NCBI GenBank assembly: GCA_007449985.2
Contig: VIIQ02000348.1
Location: forward strand, 1-64,000
DNA from: Desmodesmus armatus
Taxonomy: Eukaryota > Chlorophyta > Chlorophyceae > Sphaeropleales > Scenedesmaceae
DNA: 64,000 nt
Direction of reading: 5' to 3'
Below are positions 61,823 through 64,000 of this stretch, one piece after another (the first letter of the stretch is position 1; each line of letters begins with the position of its first letter). The notes beneath the pieces were generated by a model. It was not told the DNA's origin. It saw only the letters and a program-made list of their open reading frames with translations, and did no database searches. The position numbers and the translations under genes were made by a program.

Positions 61823-63690
61823 CCTGCCCTGCCCTGGTCCTGAGAACGCTGCAGCTGGACGTCAGATGTCTGCTGAGCGCCCGCACCAGCCGCAGACTGG
61901 CTGGCTTTGGCAGCCCGGGCCCGTGTGGTCACAGGGTGAACTGCTGCAGCTGCAGGGTGGGTCCCTGTGTTCGCTCCCTCTGCAGCAGGCCTGCTGCTGT
62001 CGCCGCTGTTGAGGCCCTTTGGAGCTGTGCTGCCCCGTGACTGTGCCGCCGAGCCCTCACCGGCCTGCTTTGTCGGACTACGTGGCACCATCATTGATGA
62101 TGGCCGTTACGAGGCTTGTAGGTCAGCCAGACCCGCCCGGCTGCCCAGAGCCCACGCTAAGCCCTTTACTAACTATACTAAACTATTCTAGGCTAGCCAA
62201 GCTGTCGCTGCCACTTTGGTTCACAATTCAAGTGCTGTAGACGAGACACAAAGACGAAAACGAAAACGAAAACGAAAACTGAAAACTGAAAAAAAATTTG
62301 TTGTGCTTGCTGGATCATCTTGCCACTTATACACACATCACATATTGAGCAGGGTGCAGTAGGTCACACGGCAAACAAACGCACGTTCACAAGTAGCAGA
62401 CGAAAAGCTTCCAGCAGTGCAGGCCAAAGTGGCCGCTGATGCCGTGTAGCCAGGGTTGCAGGCCACACCGCACGTTCCTCCACTCGGAACGCTGTCGCCG
62501 ACGCATGTGACCGTGCCGTTGCCGATTGAAGCCGCTGAAGCAAGGCACGCATCGGCTGCAAGAGGGGACAAATTAGGGGCGATGGGGGAGGGGGTGTTGC
62601 GTTTGCGGGGATGCATCATCAACACACACTCAAAGTGGTGACAAGGTTTGTGAGCACACCTTCTCACTTCAACGCAATGTTTACGTCAAGCCAAACAAAA
62701 TACGTATCCACGCATCACATGTTGAGCAGGGTGCAGTAGGTCCCACCGCAAACAAACGCACGTTCACAAGTAGCAGACGAAAAGCTTCCAGCAGTGCAGG
62801 CCAAAGTGGCCGCTGATGCCGTGTAGCCAGGGTTGTAGGCCACACCGCACGTTCCTCCACTCGGAACGATGTCGCCAACGCATGTGACCGTGCCGTTGCC
62901 GATTGAAGCCGCTGAAGCAAGGCACGCATTGGCTGCAAGAGGGGACAAATTAGGGGCGATGGGGGAGGGGGTGTTGCGTTTGCGGGGATGCATCATCAAC
63001 ACACACTCAAAGTGGTGACAAGGTTTGTGAGCACACATTCGCACTTCAACGCAATGTGTTTACGTCAAGCCAAACAAAATACGTATCCACGCATCACATG
63101 TTGAGCAGGGTGCAGTAGGTCCCACCGCAAACAAACGCACGTTCACAAGTAGCAGACGAAAAGCTTCCAGCAGTGCAGGCCAAAGTGGCCGCTGATGCCG
63201 TGTAGCCAGGGTTGTAGGCCACACCGCACGTTCCTCCACTCGGAACGATGTCGCCAACGCATGTGACCGTGCCGTTGCCGATTGAAGCCGCTGAAGCAAG
63301 GCACGCATTGGCTGCAAGAGGGGACAAATTAGGGGCGATGGGGGAGGGGGTGTTGCGTTTGCGGGGATGCATCATCAACACACACTCAAAGTGGTGACAA
63401 GGTTTGTGAGCACACATTCGCACTTCAACGCAATGTGTTTACGTCAAGCCAAACAAAATACTTATACACACATCACATGTTGAGCAGGGTGCAGTAGATC
63501 ACACGGCAAACAAACACACGTTCACAAGTAGCAGACGAAAAGCTTCCAGCAGTGCAGGCCAAAGTGGCCGCTGATGCCGTGTAGCCAGGGTTGCAGGCCA
63601 CACCGCACGTTCCTCCACTCGGAACGCTGTCGCCGACGCATGTGACCGTGCCGTTGCCGATTGAAGCCGCTGAAGCAAGGCACGCATCGG
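45502..63690 (-). CDS. Multi-sushi-domain protein, at least 28 exons, both ends open
   Basis: The minus strand carries 24 exons of 171 bp, from 63690-63520 down to 49228-49058. Three divergent exons follow (47784-47614, 47313-47140, 46840-46670), then one 252-bp exon (45753-45502). Each 171-bp exon begins with two bases and ends with one base of split codons (phase 1-1), so exons can be gained or lost without frame change. The module has six cysteines: C-LASAAS..GNGTVTC-VGD..GGTC-GVTC-NPGYTAS..LAC-TAGSFSSATC. This resembles sushi/CCP folds, which bind proteins or glycans on extracellular proteins. The divergent exons read NPCTSLPSLSNG, then TCTVACSSGYSPS. The 252-bp exon reads SLCRANEALQSWRLELTGG and YMRVAYQCLAF, a domain I do not recognise. 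The start lies beyond 63.7 kb or outside the window; the stop was not found. A LINE lies in one intron. Function is unknown; a secreted or surface protein is inferred. Confidence 0.8.
46670..47784 (-). other. Three divergent sushi exons
   Basis: Exons 47784-47614 (171 bp), 47313-47140 (174 bp, one extra Gln codon) and 46840-46670 (171 bp) are spaced about 470 bp apart. They share NPCTSLPSLSNG, PFTSGT and the six-cysteine pattern with each other, and the same phase as the main array. Donors are GTAAGT in all three. Flanking intron blocks, for example around 46862-47000 and 47336-47480, are also near-identical, so the three arose by an older local duplication than the 376-bp array. Confidence 0.82.
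47785..48897. other. Intron between divergent and array sushi exons
   Basis: Contains a G run at about 48000-48018 and no clear gene. A minus-strand frame at 48794-48546 (MPCPKSGYSSEQIAGANPML...) is complex in composition and could be an exon or a transposon relic, but I recognise no domain. The first part of an array unit, without its exon, starts at about 48898. Confidence 0.4.
48898..56534 (-). repeat. Tandem array, 20 units of about 376 bp (sushi exon plus intron)
   Basis: Complete exons end (plus coordinates) at 49058, 49436, 49815, 50191, 50568, 50945, 51321, 51697, 52074, 52451, 52827, 53203, 53580, 53956, 54332, 54709, 55086, 55462, 55839 and 56216. Spacing is 374-379 bp. Exon and intron are about equally conserved, so the whole unit is copied, not just the coding part. 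The left edge is a partial unit. The right edge is cut by the LINE at the 6-bp duplication. Confidence 0.96.
56535..56540. repeat. Target-site duplication, left copy
   Basis: ACTTAT directly left of the LINE; the other copy is at 62325-62330. The uninterrupted site in a sister repeat unit has it once. Confidence 0.88.
56811..60143 (-). pseudogene. LINE ORF2: AP endonuclease, reverse transcriptase, CCHC (broken)
   Basis: ORF2 nicks target DNA and copies the element RNA. It starts at 60143 (MTSPDAQATDIQLLVQNVGG). The endonuclease shows VYGFVETML, LVLGDLNVRLG and SKDHCGLYV motifs. Reverse transcriptase spans roughly 58400-57600: VPVPKS, YRGISVSHVFSRLLERL, a motif A VFVDFKKACDTV, GTKQGSELSPLLF and the catalytic YADDVGLL. 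The C-terminus has CRLC, then HFLLEC (C-x2-C...H-x4-C). Three defects are visible: a frame change in the run at 59430-59433, fitting one missing G; an in-frame TAG at 59092-59094; and a frame change near 57165-57180 before HLEIEQG. As read, this copy could not make a full ORF2 protein, though the homopolymer break may be a consensus error. Confidence 0.9.
60316..62094 (-). CDS. LINE ORF1 protein (Gln-rich, coiled coil)
   Basis: An intact 592-residue frame starting MMVPRSPTKQAGEGSAAQS. The N-terminal 250 residues are Gln/Ser/Pro-rich with CAG-encoded poly-Gln. Residues about 290-430 are heptad-like (LQQRLQRLERAVAQ, LKRDVKALQRTIKELQED), consistent with the trimerising coiled coil of LINE ORF1 RNA-binding proteins. 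A Gly/Ala/Ser-rich stretch and a basic C-terminus follow. No CCHC zinc knuckle is seen. It ends about 170 bp before ORF2. Being first in the element and open throughout, it is the ORF1 candidate by position; sequence alone gives no catalytic function. Confidence 0.78.
62255..62296 (-). repeat. (GAAAAC)n run at the LINE 5' end
   Basis: Four to six GAAAAC/GAAAACT units on the plus strand, (GTTTTC)n on the element's strand, lie about 30 bp inside the 5' terminus. Short tandem units at LINE 5' ends can be part of a promoter or 5' UTR; no function is shown here. Confidence 0.7.
62325..62330. repeat. Target-site duplication, right copy
   Basis: ACTTAT directly right of the LINE 5' end, followed by ACACACATCACAT, which in the sister unit near 63465 follows ACTTAT directly. 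Confidence 0.88.
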
Positions 63691-63806
63691 CTGCAAGAGG
63701 GGACAAATTGGGGGCGAGGGGGAGGGGGTGTTGCGTTTGCGGGGATGCATCATCAACACACACTCAAAGTGGCGACAAGGTTTGTGAGCACACCTTCTCA
63801 CTTCAA
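62331..63806 (-). repeat. Continuation of the sushi array, four units
   Basis: Exons at 62385-62555, 62762-62932, 63141-63311 and 63520-63690 continue the same array beyond the LINE. Similarity to the unit ends at about 63806, where the sequence becomes unique. Confidence 0.95.
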
Positions 63807-64000
63807 CAATGCAGGTAGTAGTTATCTCGGGTTTTGCGCAACCCGAAATATGCCAATACATACTTGCACACAACTCGACAACTTGGATAATGCGGAAGGT
63901 CGACGGAATGTCGCTGTGACACCACCGTACTCGTAACGTGTTGCGATGGGTTCTGTCAATGCACCGGATCATGCCGCCAGCAAACACTCATCGTCCCACA
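63807..64000. other. Unique sequence at the window edge
   Basis: Beyond the last array unit. On the minus strand it should be the intron or an exon preceding the first sushi unit; I cannot identify an exon. A short inverted repeat (TCGGGTT, six bases, AACCCGA) lies at about 63828-63847. Confidence 0.4.

Larger units (their letters stand above)
56541..62324 (-). mobile_element. Full-length LINE (APE-type non-LTR retrotransposon)
   Basis: A two-ORF element on the minus strand: 5' region 62324-62095 with a (GTTTTC)n-like run, ORF1 62094-60316, ORF2 about 60143-56811, then a 270-bp 3' region. It is flanked on both sides by ACTTAT (56535-56540 and 62325-62330). A neighbouring array unit at about 63460 shows the empty site with a single copy of this sequence, so the borders are exact. 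No poly(A) tail is present at the 3' end. Domain order (AP-type endonuclease, reverse transcriptase, C-terminal CCHC) places it in an L1-like group. ORF2 is broken in this copy. Confidence 0.94.

Overview
This window is nuclear DNA of a eukaryote, most likely a green alga (Chlorophyta, perhaps Chlorophyceae). The evidence is a mixture of GT-AG introns, eukaryote-only genes (eIF2B gamma, nucleoporin NDC1), a plastid fibrillin with an apparent transit peptide, Ala/Gln/Gly homopolymer insertions, KDZ and LINE transposons, and abundant CTG, GT and G/C-run simple repeats. I cannot name the genus.

Layout, left to right. 90-688: 5'-truncated LINE fragment (minus). 1128-6649: eIF2B gamma gene (plus, 5' end not seen). 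7230-21172: a secreted beta-helix (Pmp-repeat) protein fused to a cysteine-rich stalk and a polytopic membrane domain (plus). Its 8-kb intron 2 carries a KDZ-type DNA transposon (9918-15398) with a small MITE nested in one terminal repeat, plus a second MITE (15701-16089). 23190-30628: a paralogue of the same gene on the minus strand, tail to tail with the first and with the same five-exon structure. 33089-35829: plastid-lipid-associated protein/fibrillin (minus). 36109-43052: NDC1 (plus), divergent from fibrillin across 279 bp. 45502-63690: a minus-strand gene made of sushi-like six-cysteine exons. It has one distal 84-codon exon, three divergent sushi exons and a tandem array of 24 nearly identical units of about 376 bp (171-bp exon plus about 205-bp intron). 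A 5.8-kb LINE (56541-62324) sits in one of the array introns, flanked by a 6-bp target duplication.

Two themes run through the window. First, single exons or exon ends are tandemly duplicated inside otherwise ordinary single-copy genes: six copies of one NDC1 exon, three or four copies of several eIF2B gamma exons, two or three copies of fibrillin exons, 24 copies in the sushi gene. Second, introns are polar: G runs or GT repeats follow the donor, and C runs or CTG repeats precede the acceptor. Several genes also carry isolated one-base frame breaks, mostly in G or A runs, which look more like consensus errors than independent gene death. All homology calls were made by eye from protein motifs; no search was run.
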